Source of the DNA: Rhabditophanes sp. KR3021
Taxonomy: Eukaryota; Nematoda; Chromadorea; Rhabditida; Alloionematidae
Assembly (NCBI GenBank): GCA_963281155.1
Contig: CAUJLY010000003.1
Location: 4,402,001-4,466,000, forward strand
DNA length: 64,000 nucleotides
Reading direction: 5' to 3'
The notes beneath the pieces were generated by a model. That model ran no database searches. It was not told the DNA's origin and saw only the letters and a list, made by a program, of their open reading frames with translations. The position numbers were made by a program, and so were the translations under genes. Positions within the stretch are counted from its first letter, which is position 1. Every line of letters begins with the position of its first letter. This document shows, piece after piece, positions 55,201-64,000 of the stretch.

Positions 55201-55836
55201 TTCAACGGGTTATGTACAATCTGTAACTTAAGTCTGCTAATAAACTTATATTTTCAAATGTCAAATAGCTTTGTATACGATTCAGCTACTTAAATATGCA
55301 AAACAATTTTAGATCTGTGAAAATTTAAATTGGCGCTGTAATTTCTGGTCAATGGCCATTTTTAATTACTGCGAAAAGTTTTCTGAAATCAGAAACGTTA
55401 TATGTAGATATAGTTGCGGTAATTGTCCAACAGAAGACCGTGAATTTGGGTTAGGGAAAGTTAAAGGTAATGTGGCGTGTGTTTTTGTTAAAAGTCTTTT
55501 TGTATGTTAGTGCATGTTAGTGTATTTATTCCATATTTATCATATGTATCGATGCATACTTTACCTACATACACAATGACAATACGAATAGGACGAATAT
55601 GAACGTGATTATATTCAATTACAAAAGATCTTAATCAAGTTGTCTCTGTATTGATCATTACTCTTTTCATTTTAAGAGATGATTCACTGTATATAACGTG
55701 ATTGTGTATTATATATAATTCATTTATTTTAGAATGTTTCGATACTGGTCTTTTTTGTAAAGGCATCGCTCCGGAGGTGCATTGCCGTTTACCCAGATTA
55801 GCAGCAGCATGTTTGGCTTCTTGTGGATTATGCTAA
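52210..55836 (+). CDS. astacin (M12A) metalloprotease with two C-terminal ShK-type domains
   Basis: Exons: 52210-52278, 52321-52553, 52608-52807, 54443-54539, 54582-54906 or 55035, then 55313-55466 and 55733-55836. A signal peptide ([13 protein letters not shown]) and short prodomain precede [14 protein letters not shown]. The zinc site is [19 protein letters not shown] (three His, catalytic Glu) and the Met-turn is [10 protein letters not shown]. The last two exons each encode a six-cysteine ShK module: CENLNWRC...[11 protein letters not shown] and CFDTGLFC...[11 protein letters not shown], then stop. They join in phase if exon 5 uses donor CAG|GTGAGA at 54907; otherwise translation stops at 55035, giving a form without ShK. 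Astacin-ShK fusions are known in nematodes and cnidarians. Intron 3 (1.6 kb) carries an element. Confidence 0.85.
52800..52810 (+). repeat. exon-end duplication at astacin intron 3 (5' copy)
   Basis: gttggaggcaa spans the donor G|GC of exon 3. The partner at the acceptor is 54437-54446 (attgtaggcaa). The GC donor is made of the host codons G-K rather than foreign sequence. Confidence 0.75.
52844..53949 (-). mobile_element. decayed GIY-YIG-like element ORF in astacin intron 3
   Basis: Antisense to the astacin gene. From 53,949 downward the broken frames read [20 protein letters not shown]..., then [20 protein letters not shown], then (53071-53361) [20 protein letters not shown] and [13 protein letters not shown]. 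This is a worn GIY-YIG core (x-I-G-x-x-x-N-x-x-K-R-I-x-E-H). Next comes (52844-53065) [20 protein letters not shown], similar in place to the L-T-N-x-x-x-G end of LEM-3-type domains. Several frameshifts and stops. Confidence 0.6.
54437..54446 (+). repeat. exon-end duplication at astacin intron 3 (3' copy)
   Basis: Partner of 52800-52810. The acceptor AG (54441-54442) lies inside the copy and the exon resumes GCAAAC. Confidence 0.75.
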
Positions 55837-57191
55837 TATTGTATTGTCTATTTTTAATAATATAGATCTCATCTTCTATTTGTTTGTTTTATAAAAAAGG
55901 TGCTTCTCATAACTCAAAAGTTAAACGAATAAGCTCATTAAGAGACGTATTAAAGAAAGTTTATGTACACACAGACTAATGCAGTTGTGTGTATTAATTT
56001 TATATGGAACTCTTTCTTCGCCTAAATGACATATACTCTTTTTGAATACAAAGATAACAATAAAAGTAATAGTAGTTTTGGTCGTTGGAGATAAGGCGCC
56101 TGTCGATGACCATTACTAGAAAACTTTTCTTTCTCTTTTTGTCGTAGTCAGTCAACTTTATGTTTCGTCATCAACATCCACTCTTTCCAGTTACACGAAA
56201 CAGTTAAACTTTATTCTTAATCTTTTTGTCTCTTCAAATGTGTATATTTCCATCAAACTTATTCATTTATTCAATTTTATCCAATTTACCCTTTTTTATG
56301 TTGTTTATCAATAAATTTACACAATATCATTCAATATACATTCAATATAAATATATAGATACATAAATATATAAATAATGTATGTGGCTAGTTATGAGAG
56401 TTCGAATTGTATTTTGTTGTATTTATTGGTGATGACACGATCTGTCTTACTAAAACCAAAAACCGACGCACTTTTGTTATGAATTTGTTATCGAATTTTA
56501 TGTAATTTCAGTTACATTGTTTAACTGCTCTAATGTCAAAATGCTTTGATTCACTAAAGTGTTTAAATATTAAAATGGTCACTTATCAAATTTTATCTTT
56601 CTACCTAGATTACATTTGCCCGCTTATCTATTAGTGTTAATATGACGAAGTACCACCTTCACCCTCCACGTCATGATTTCTGTTTCTCTGTAGGATATGT
56701 TGTCATTCAATATGGATTTATAGCAAAAAGACATACAGCTATATATTGAATGATGATGTTCGACCACACAAACAAAACTGTACATATACATCTACACCCT
56801 TCCACTCTGCCTTTAACGAACCAATCAATTAATACCAAATATCCATTTTTGCTATTCATATTTAGACTCCAAAATTTGTATAAATTTGCGTGCATTTATA
56901 TACGTCTCTCTTTTGATTTTTACTCCATTTTTACTTCATTTTTGCCCCCTTTCCTTGTATGTTTACTAAACAATATCACTTTCCATCTTTTGATGTATCA
57001 AGTTATGTCTTTTTTAGTTTATCTAAATCATCATATCTGTATACAGATATTCCATCCGTTCGTTTATTGCGGCCTTTGTATACATTGTTAATAATTTTAC
57101 TTTTTTCAGACGAAGAACTGTGTGTTAAATCGTTTCAAGCAATTTTGACACTCATTTAATTTATTATTATTCTTAACCAATCTATTCCAAA
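55837..57191. other. intergenic, clathrin promoter side
   Basis: AT-rich with TA-rich simple sequence around 56,330-56,385. Frames at 56707-56895 (minus) and 56750-57091 (plus) overlap and are Phe/Leu/Ile-rich without support. The clathrin promoter should be near 57.1 kb. Confidence 0.45.
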
Positions 57192-60100
57192 ATGGCGCAA
57201 CCAATTAAGTGTAAGGAGATGTTTTCGGTATGTTTTAAAGTTACGATGACTCATTATAATCAATTCTTTTTAGCTTGTTGCCCATGGCATCAATAAATCT
57301 GAAATTTCCTTCCCTAATGTTACGATGGAGTCTGGGAAGAACATTGTGGTTAGAGATAAAGTAAACGGAGAGCACCAAGTCATTATCTTTAACACTCAAA
57401 ACCCCGAGAAAAATATTAGACGTCCTATCAAGGCCGATTCAACAATTATGAATCCTGAACATAACATCCTCGCCTTGAGGAATCTCAAGACTATTCAACT
57501 CTTCAATATGGATACCAAAGAAAAGAAAGGACAATTCGCCTCACCCGATGAGATTGTTTTCTGGAAGTGGATTTCTTCTGAAGTTATCGGCTTGGTCACT
57601 GAGAATGCTGTCTTCCATTGGGACTACCAGAAAGACCAATCTCCCATCAAGATGTTCGACAGACATACTGCATTGAATGGCCACCAAATCATCAACTACG
57701 CTCAGTCTCCAGACCATAAATTCTTAATTTTAGTCGGAATCGCTGCACGTGAAAACAAAGTAGCCGGGCAAATGCAATTGTACTCCACAGAAAAGGCCGT
57801 ATCTCAAAATATTGAAGCTCACGCCGGATGTTTTGTCAGATACAAGATGGATGCTAACAAAGACCCCTCAAACATCGTAGCCTTTTCTTCCAGAACACCT
57901 ACAGGCGGAAAGTTGGTTATGTTGGAGTTGGGAGTCCCTGCTGCTGGAAGTGAGGCTTTCACCAAGAGATCAATGGAGTTCAACTATCCTTCTGATCCAT
58001 CTTCTGCTTCGGACTTTGCAATCTCTATGCAAATCTCTCCCAAGCATGGACTCATCTATACAGTCACCAAGCACGGTTATGTCTATGTCAACGAACTTGA
58101 GTCCGGACTCCAAATTGCAGTTATCAGAGCATCTCCAGACATCATATTTGTGTCTACTTTGGACGAAAATACCCACGGAATCATCGTCATCAATCGTCAA
58201 GGGCAAGTTTACTCTGTCGGAGTTGACGAACACAACATGGTCCCATTTGTTTCTACCCAACTGCAGAACCCCGACTTGGCATTGAAGTTAGCCTCAAGAT
58301 GTGATCTTTTCGGAGCCGACGAACTTTTCATTAGAAAATTCAACCTACTCTACTCCAACCAAAACTTCATGGAAGCTGCCAAGTGTGCTGCTAATGCCCC
58401 AAGAGAGATTTTGAGAACCCCTCAGACTATTGCAAAGTTATCTTCTGCCCCAGCCGCCCAAGGTGCCTCAAATCCTTTCTTGACTTACTTCTCCATCCTT
58501 TTGGAGAAGGGAGCTCTTAACAAGCATGAAACTCTTGAATTGGTCAAACCTGTCCTCAACCAAAACAAAAAACCATTGATTGAAAAGTGGTTGGGTGAAA
58601 ACAAGTTGGAGTGCTGTGAAGAATTAGGTGATCTAATCAGGCCACATGACATCTCACTTGCACTTTCTGTTTACTTAAGAGGCAATGTTCCACACAAAGT
58701 CGTTCAGTGCTTTGCTGAGTTGGGTCAATTCGACAAGATCATCTTGTACGCTAAGAAGATTGGCTTCACACCTGATTATGCTTTCCAACTTAGACAAGTC
58801 ATCAGATCGAAGCCTGAGATGGCAGCTGATTTCGCTAAGATGCTCGTTGCAGAGGGAGATGGAAGTGAGCCCCTCCTAGAGATGGGGACTATCGTCGATT
58901 GCTTCATTGAATCTGGATCAGTAGTTCCATGTACATCGTTCCTCCTAGAAGCGCTCAAGGACGACAAACCAAACGAGGGACACCTCCAAACCAAGCTCTT
59001 TGAAATGAATCTCCAAGCTTCTCCTCAAGTCGCTGATGCTATTTTCGCCAATCAACTCTTCCACCATTACGATCGTAACTACATTGGGCAATTGTGTGAA
59101 AAGAGTGGTTTGTACCAAAGAGCCCTTGAGCACTACACCGACATCTATGACATCAAAAGATCCGTTGTCAACACTCATCTCCTTAAACCAGACTGGTTGA
59201 TTGGATATTTTGGGACTTTGTCCGTTGAGGATTCTCTCGAATGCTTGAAAGCTATGCTTCAAACAAACATCAGACAAAACCTCCAAATCGTGGTTCAAAT
59301 ATCTTCGAAGTACAATGAACAACTAGGAGTAGACAAGATCGTAGCCATCTTCGAATCTTTTAAGTCTTACGAAGGTCTCTTCTACTTTTTGGGATCAATC
59401 GTCAATTTCTCCCAAGAACCAGATGTCCACTACAAGTATATTGAAGCTGCAACTAGAACTGGCCAAATCAAGGAGGTCGAAAGAATCTGCAGAGAAAGCA
59501 ACTACTATGACCCTGAAAGAGTCAAGACTTTCTTGAAGGAATCTAAACTTCCCCGACCAACTTCCCTTGATTATTGTCTGCGATAGACACAATATGGTGC
59601 ATGACTTGATTTTGTACTTATACAAAAATAACCTCCAAAAGTACATTGAAATTTTCGTTGGAAAGGTCAACCCATCTAGACTTCCCATCGTTGTTGGGGC
59701 TTTACTTGATGTTGACTGCACCGAAGAAGCTATCAAGCAACTTATCGGCAATACCAGAGGTAAATTTGACATTGACGAGTTGGTGGAAGAAGTCGAAAAG
59801 AGAAACAGACTGAAGTTGTTAGTTCCCTGGTTGGAGTCTAGAGTTCACGAGGGAGCTGTCGACCCAGCAACTCACAATGCTTTGGCCAAGATCTACATCG
59901 ACTCCAACAACAATCCCGATCGCTTCCTTCGTGAGAATTCTTACTACGACAGTAAGGTTGTTGGAAAGTATTGTGAGAAGAGAGATCCACATTACGCCTT
60001 TGTGGCTTATGAAAGAGGACAATGCGATGAAGAACTAATCTCAGTCTGTAACGAAAATTCCCTTTTCAAGAACTTGGCTCGTTACCTAGTCAGAAGAAGA

Positions 60101-62314
60101 GACATGGAACTTTGGGCAACAGTTTTGACTGAAGAAAACCCACACAGAAGACAATTGATCGATCAAGTAGTCCAAACTGCTCTATCTGAAACCCAAGACT
60201 CTGAGGACATTTCCCAAACTGTGAAAGCTTTCATGGCCGCCGACTTACCTAATGAACTAATTGAATTGTTGGAGAAAATTGTCCTGGACAATCCAGCCTT
60301 CGCCGATCACAGAAACTTACAAAACTTACTAATCTTAACTGCTATTAGAGCCGATGCTTCTCGTGTCATGGAATATATCCAAAAGTTGGATTCCTACGAT
60401 GCCCCTGAAATCGCCAATGTTGCCATCAACAGCAACTTGTACGAGGAAGCTTTCGCCATCTTCAAGAAGTTTGATGTCAACACTTCAGCTATCAACGTAC
60501 TGATTGAAAATGTGAACAACTTGGACAGAGCTTATGAATACGCCGAGAGATGCAACCAACCACTTGTTTGGGGAGCTTTGGCTAAGGCTCAATTGAAAAT
60601 GAATTTGGTGAAGGAAGCCGTTGACTCTTTCATCAAAGCCGACGACCCAGCCTCCTTCATCGAAGTTGTCAAAAAGTGTACCGAAACGGATCACTGGGAT
60701 GATATGGTAAGATACCTTCAAATGGCTCACAAGAAGTCCCGGGAAGCTTTCATTGAAACTGAACTCTGTTTTGCATTCGCCAAAACCAATAGATTAACTG
60801 ATCTAGATTCATTCGTTACTTCTCCAAACCACGCTTCAATCCAACAAGTAGGAGACAGATGTTTCGACCAAGGATTGTACGACGCCGCCAAACTACTTTA
60901 CAACAACATCAGCAACAATGCTAAGTTGGCTGTGACCTTGGTTAGACTAAATGACTTCCAAGCTGCTGTCGATGCTGCCCGCAAAGCCAATTCCACCAAA
61001 ACATGGAAACAAGTGTGCTTCGCTTGTGTTGACAACAAGGAATTCAGATTGGCTCAAATTTGTGGCCTGCATATCGTTGTTCATGCTGACGATCTCGGAG
61101 AATTGATTTCATACTATCAAACTTATGGTTACTTCGAAGAACTCATTTCCTTGTTGGAAGCTGCTTTGGGATTAGAACGCGCTCATATGGGGATGTTCAC
61201 TGAGTTAGCTATCTTGTACAGCAAATTCAAGCCTGAGAAGTTAAGAGAACATTTGGAACTGTTCTGGTCTCGTGTCAATATTCCTAAAGTCTTAAGAGCT
61301 TGCGATGCCGCCCACCTTTGGTCCGATCTTGTATTCTTGTATGATAAGTACGAGGAGTATGACAATGCCGTTCTTACTGTCATCAACCACCCAACTGAAG
61401 CTTGGAGAGAACAACATTTCAAGGAAATGATCCAAAAGGTAGCAAATGTGGAACTCTTCATCAAGGCTATGAACTTCTACCTTGAATACAAGCCAAGTCT
61501 GTTGAATGATCTTCTGAATGTTTTGATCCCAAGATTGGATCACTCCAGAACTGTTAATCACTTTACAAAGCTTAACCAACTCCCACTCGTTAAGCCATAC
61601 CTTAAAACAGTTCAAACTTTGAATAACAAGTCAATCAACGAGAGTTTAAACCAATTGTATATCGACGAAGAAGATTTTGAAAGCTTGAAGGGATCCATTG
61701 ACGCTTACGACAATTTCGACAACATCGTCCTCGCCCAGAAGCTCCAAAACCACGAGCTTGTTGAATTTAGAAGAATTTCTGCTTACCTTTTCAAGAGAAA
61801 CAACAGATGGGCCCAATCTATCGAACTTTGCAAGAAGGACAAGTTGTACAAGGATGCTATGGAGTATGCTGCTGAATCCAAAAACCCAGAAACTGCTGAG
61901 GCTTTGGTTAGATTCTTTGTTGAAGAAAAGTTGTTCGACTCATTCGCCGCAGCCTTGCATCAATGCTACGACTTGTTGCATGCGGACGTTGTTATGGAAT
62001 TAGCATGGAAAAACAACATCACCGACTATGCTATGCCGTTCATGATCCAAAATATGCGTGAAATGCAAACCAGAATCACCAGACTAGAGTTGGCTGAAAA
62101 TGAAAGAAAAGAAGAAGTCAAAGAACAACAACAACGGACAGGATCAATGGAGCCTCAATTGATGTTGACCTACAACAATTCGGCACCAAACATGCAAGGA
62201 ATGGGAATTCCACCAATGGGAGTCCCATACAACATGAACACATATCCTGGCGCAACCGCCCCTGGCATGCCATTCGGAAACTCAAATCCAAATTTCTTTA
62301 ATGGAGCAATGTAA
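57192..62314 (+). CDS. CLTC: clathrin heavy chain
   Basis: Exon 57192-57227 and one large exon 57274-62314 flank a 46-bp intron; about 1,690 residues, near the usual 1,675. It forms the triskelion legs of coated vesicles. The N-terminal seven-blade propeller is visible ([41 protein letters not shown]). The linker and the ~145-residue CHCR repeats follow, and the C-terminal trimerisation region ends with the QLMLTY-type motif and a Pro/Met/Asn tail ([13 protein letters not shown]). One extra C in the run at 59551-59554 shifts the frame; the residues on both sides (FLKESKLP and [14 protein letters not shown]) are otherwise normal. I treat it as a base-calling error in an intact gene. Codon use is more GC-rich than the neighbours, as in highly expressed genes. 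Confidence 0.98.
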
Positions 62315-62568
62315 CTAAGGATACAAATATTTATTTAATATATGTGACAAGAACTTGACAAAACATCTATATTTTCTATCATCATTATTTAATTACACAC
62401 CACATATATACATATAAAAGTAATGGTTTACATCCTCCTCCATTAAATTACACAAAATACAATCTTTAGACAAATAACAAAACTTTTATATATAAATTTA
62501 TTTATTTTATTGCATATAAGATGTTTGACATAGTGAGATTATATCAGGAAGGAAACATTGGAACAAAA

Positions 62569-62920
62569 ATGATGCCCCGAATCGTGCTACTAGCATTATT
62601 AACATGCTTTATGTCTTTAGGTAAAATATGAAGTTATATCTGATAATAAATAATATTCTTTGTTGACTATACAAATTATAAATACTTTACGTCTGTTTTG
62701 TACATACAATTACAATTATTCCAGTCAAATAAGCACTATAGTCATTTTGATGAGGAAACATCGAAAAGGCAAGCACGAGAATTGTCAAAACTTCGGATGT
62801 TACAATAAAAGTTTCGGTGGTGAAATTAAATTTCCAGTGCAAATAAAAACAAATTTAAAAGACACCTATACATTTTATAAACTACAAAGAGTTAACGATG
62901 GATATTGGACACGGAAATGA
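62569..62920 (+). CDS. small predicted membrane or secreted protein, unknown family
   Basis: Exons 62569-62620 and 62742-62920 flank a 121-bp intron (donor TTAG|GTAAAA; acceptor CTATAG at 62741 keeps the frame, the nearer CCAG gives an immediate stop). The product of ~77 residues begins with a hydrophobic segment (MMPRIVLLALLTCFMSLG) and then a basic cluster (MRKHRKGKH), two Cys (CQNFGC) and a Lys/Tyr-rich C-terminus ending DGYWTRK. It could be a short type II membrane protein or a secreted peptide. No family is recognised. Confidence 0.45.
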
Positions 62921-62986
62921 TAAAATGAGTAAAATATCCTTTAATCAATGTTGCACCATGTTTCATGACTTAGTAAACGTATCTTA

Positions 62987-64000
62987 TTAACAGCCTTTCC
63001 TGGGCGGAAGATAACAAGGTTGACTAATTGTTTCCCTGGCTTCGTAAAAGAGCATGTAAGCTGATTCTGAATTTTTTTGAAGATTTGCATCAGATAGTCC
63101 AAAAAATTCTTCTAAGCTGCTGTCTTCTATTTTCTAAAAAGAGTAAAGATGAGTTAGAATTTGTCGAAACTTACATCTACGATATCATCATCAAATAAAA
63201 GCCAGAAGTTTTCTGACTTTACTAAAGTAATATAATGACCTCTATTAGGATTCGAATTGGTACCACAATGAACTACTACGGAAACTAAATCGTAAATTCT
63301 ATTTGTATTTGTTGCATCATCCGAAACATTCATCAACCTTAATTCCATGGGAAACAAAACTTTATAAGACAATTTGGTGTGCTTGTTTTGACTTTCGATG
63401 AATTTAAATCTTTTCAAATGCAATGCTAACATCCTAGGCAATTTTTTTATTCGCATCCTTTTTTGAGCTTCTTGCTTAGAACAACAAATATCGCAATAAT
63501 ATTTTTGGTCACCACATAAAGTTTCTGTTTTTGAAAATACTCGTAAACAATGGTTAATAGAAACATTAGGTTCCACATCAACAGATAAATCTAAAAAATC
63601 TTCGTCTTTTGAGCTGGTCGTTTCACAATTCAGACATCTAGTTTCATTCGTTAAGGTTCCTTGAAATATTTCCTGAATCCAGGTCAAATTATCTTCATCT
63701 TTGGCGGTACTGGTACTACCTGTTTCCGAATGAATGCCATTTAATGCCTTTACGGCATTTTTTAATGAATTTCCTGAATTTTTATTGCTCACACTGCTCC
63801 TATTTGCTCCTTTACATTCTCCTAACCTCCTCCTGTCTTCTGCTAATGTTTCTGAGATGGCATTAATTAAATGGTGGAAGAATTCGTGGGCATCCTGCTG
63901 CTGATCTAAACAAATAACTTATAATCTCGACTCCGTTTTTAACCTTACAATTATCAAACAATTCATTTTCCTTTTTTAATTTGGTAATAAATCGTTTGGG
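62987..64000 (-). CDS. USP46: ubiquitin-specific protease USP12/USP46 (3' part; continues beyond window)
   Basis: Exons seen: 63949-64000 (runs off the end), 63175-63905 and 62987-63133, with 43- and 41-bp introns. USP12/46 are WDR48-activated deubiquitinases. The sequence matches from [20 protein letters not shown] through [20 protein letters not shown] and [11 protein letters not shown], the second zinc pair [25 protein letters not shown] and the His box [20 protein letters not shown] to [13 protein letters not shown]. The insert between DAHEFF and TWIQEI is longer and Ser/Asn-rich. The catalytic Cys box lies outside the window. Confidence 0.95.

Noticed and set aside
56707..57159. Overlapping frames on both strands upstream of clathrin
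   Set aside because: Hydrophobic low-complexity translations in AT-rich DNA; they overlap each other and lack support.
57950..61615. Several 60-125-codon frames inside the clathrin gene, on both strands
   Set aside because: They are out-of-frame or antisense shadows of a strongly conserved coding sequence, with no splice or family support.
59567..62314. Second half of clathrin heavy chain as a separate gene starting at a Met near 59.57 kb
   Set aside because: The break falls inside a conserved segment and one surplus C in a C-run explains it; there is no intergenic space or promoter.

Overview
This is an AT-rich nuclear window from an animal. Metazoan-type genes with introns sit on both strands: clathrin heavy chain, gankyrin, USP12/46, TMEM9, an ACSL3/4-type acyl-CoA ligase, LDL-receptor class A repeats and an astacin followed by ShK-type domains. 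Most introns are very short (38-47 bp, GT-AG), which points to a small-bodied invertebrate with a compacted genome. An orthonectid or similar reduced lineage would fit, but the sequence alone does not settle the species. Several conserved genes carry single-base frameshifts, mostly in homopolymers, which suggests an uncorrected long-read draft rather than real pseudogenes.

Layout. 1.5-6 kb: HAT1 (+), an NNMT/PNMT-type methyltransferase (-), a small membrane protein (-) and TMEM9 (-). 6.5-11.5 kb: isovaleryl-CoA dehydrogenase (+), inflated by long introns. 11.7-12.1 kb: Cu/Zn SOD (-). 12.1-23 kb: an AT-rich stretch with no recognisable gene, leading to a single-pass membrane protein with a proline-rich, PDZ-ligand tail (23-24.2 kb). 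26-29 kb: ACSL. 29.2-33.9 kb: a dense minus-strand cluster (papain-type protease, LDLa protein, gankyrin, SEC20/BNIP1, COX17, an E2-like protein lacking the catalytic Cys). 34.5-38 kb: an OFD1/FOR20-like gene and UBE2K. 38.4-40.7 kb: MRPL52-like and CDC40/PRP17. 41.5-50.1 kb: a P5-type ATPase with four long introns. 52.2-55.8 kb: astacin-ShK protease. 57.2-62.3 kb: clathrin heavy chain. 62.6-64 kb: a small membrane or secreted protein and the 3' part of USP12/46.

The unusual signal is in the long introns (0.4-2 kb) of IVD, ACSL, UBE2K, the P5-ATPase and the astacin. They stand out against the ~42-bp background and hold decayed ORFs. Several of these carry pieces of a GIY-YIG nuclease domain of the LEM-3/ANKLE1 type, and some carry zinc-finger-like cysteine clusters. 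At several of these introns the bordering host sequence is duplicated at both ends, and the splice sites lie inside the duplicated copies. I read this as a family of nuclease-encoding mobile elements that inserted at AG|G-type sites and are now removed as introns (introner-like). The duplications and motifs are visible in the sequence; the mechanism is inference.
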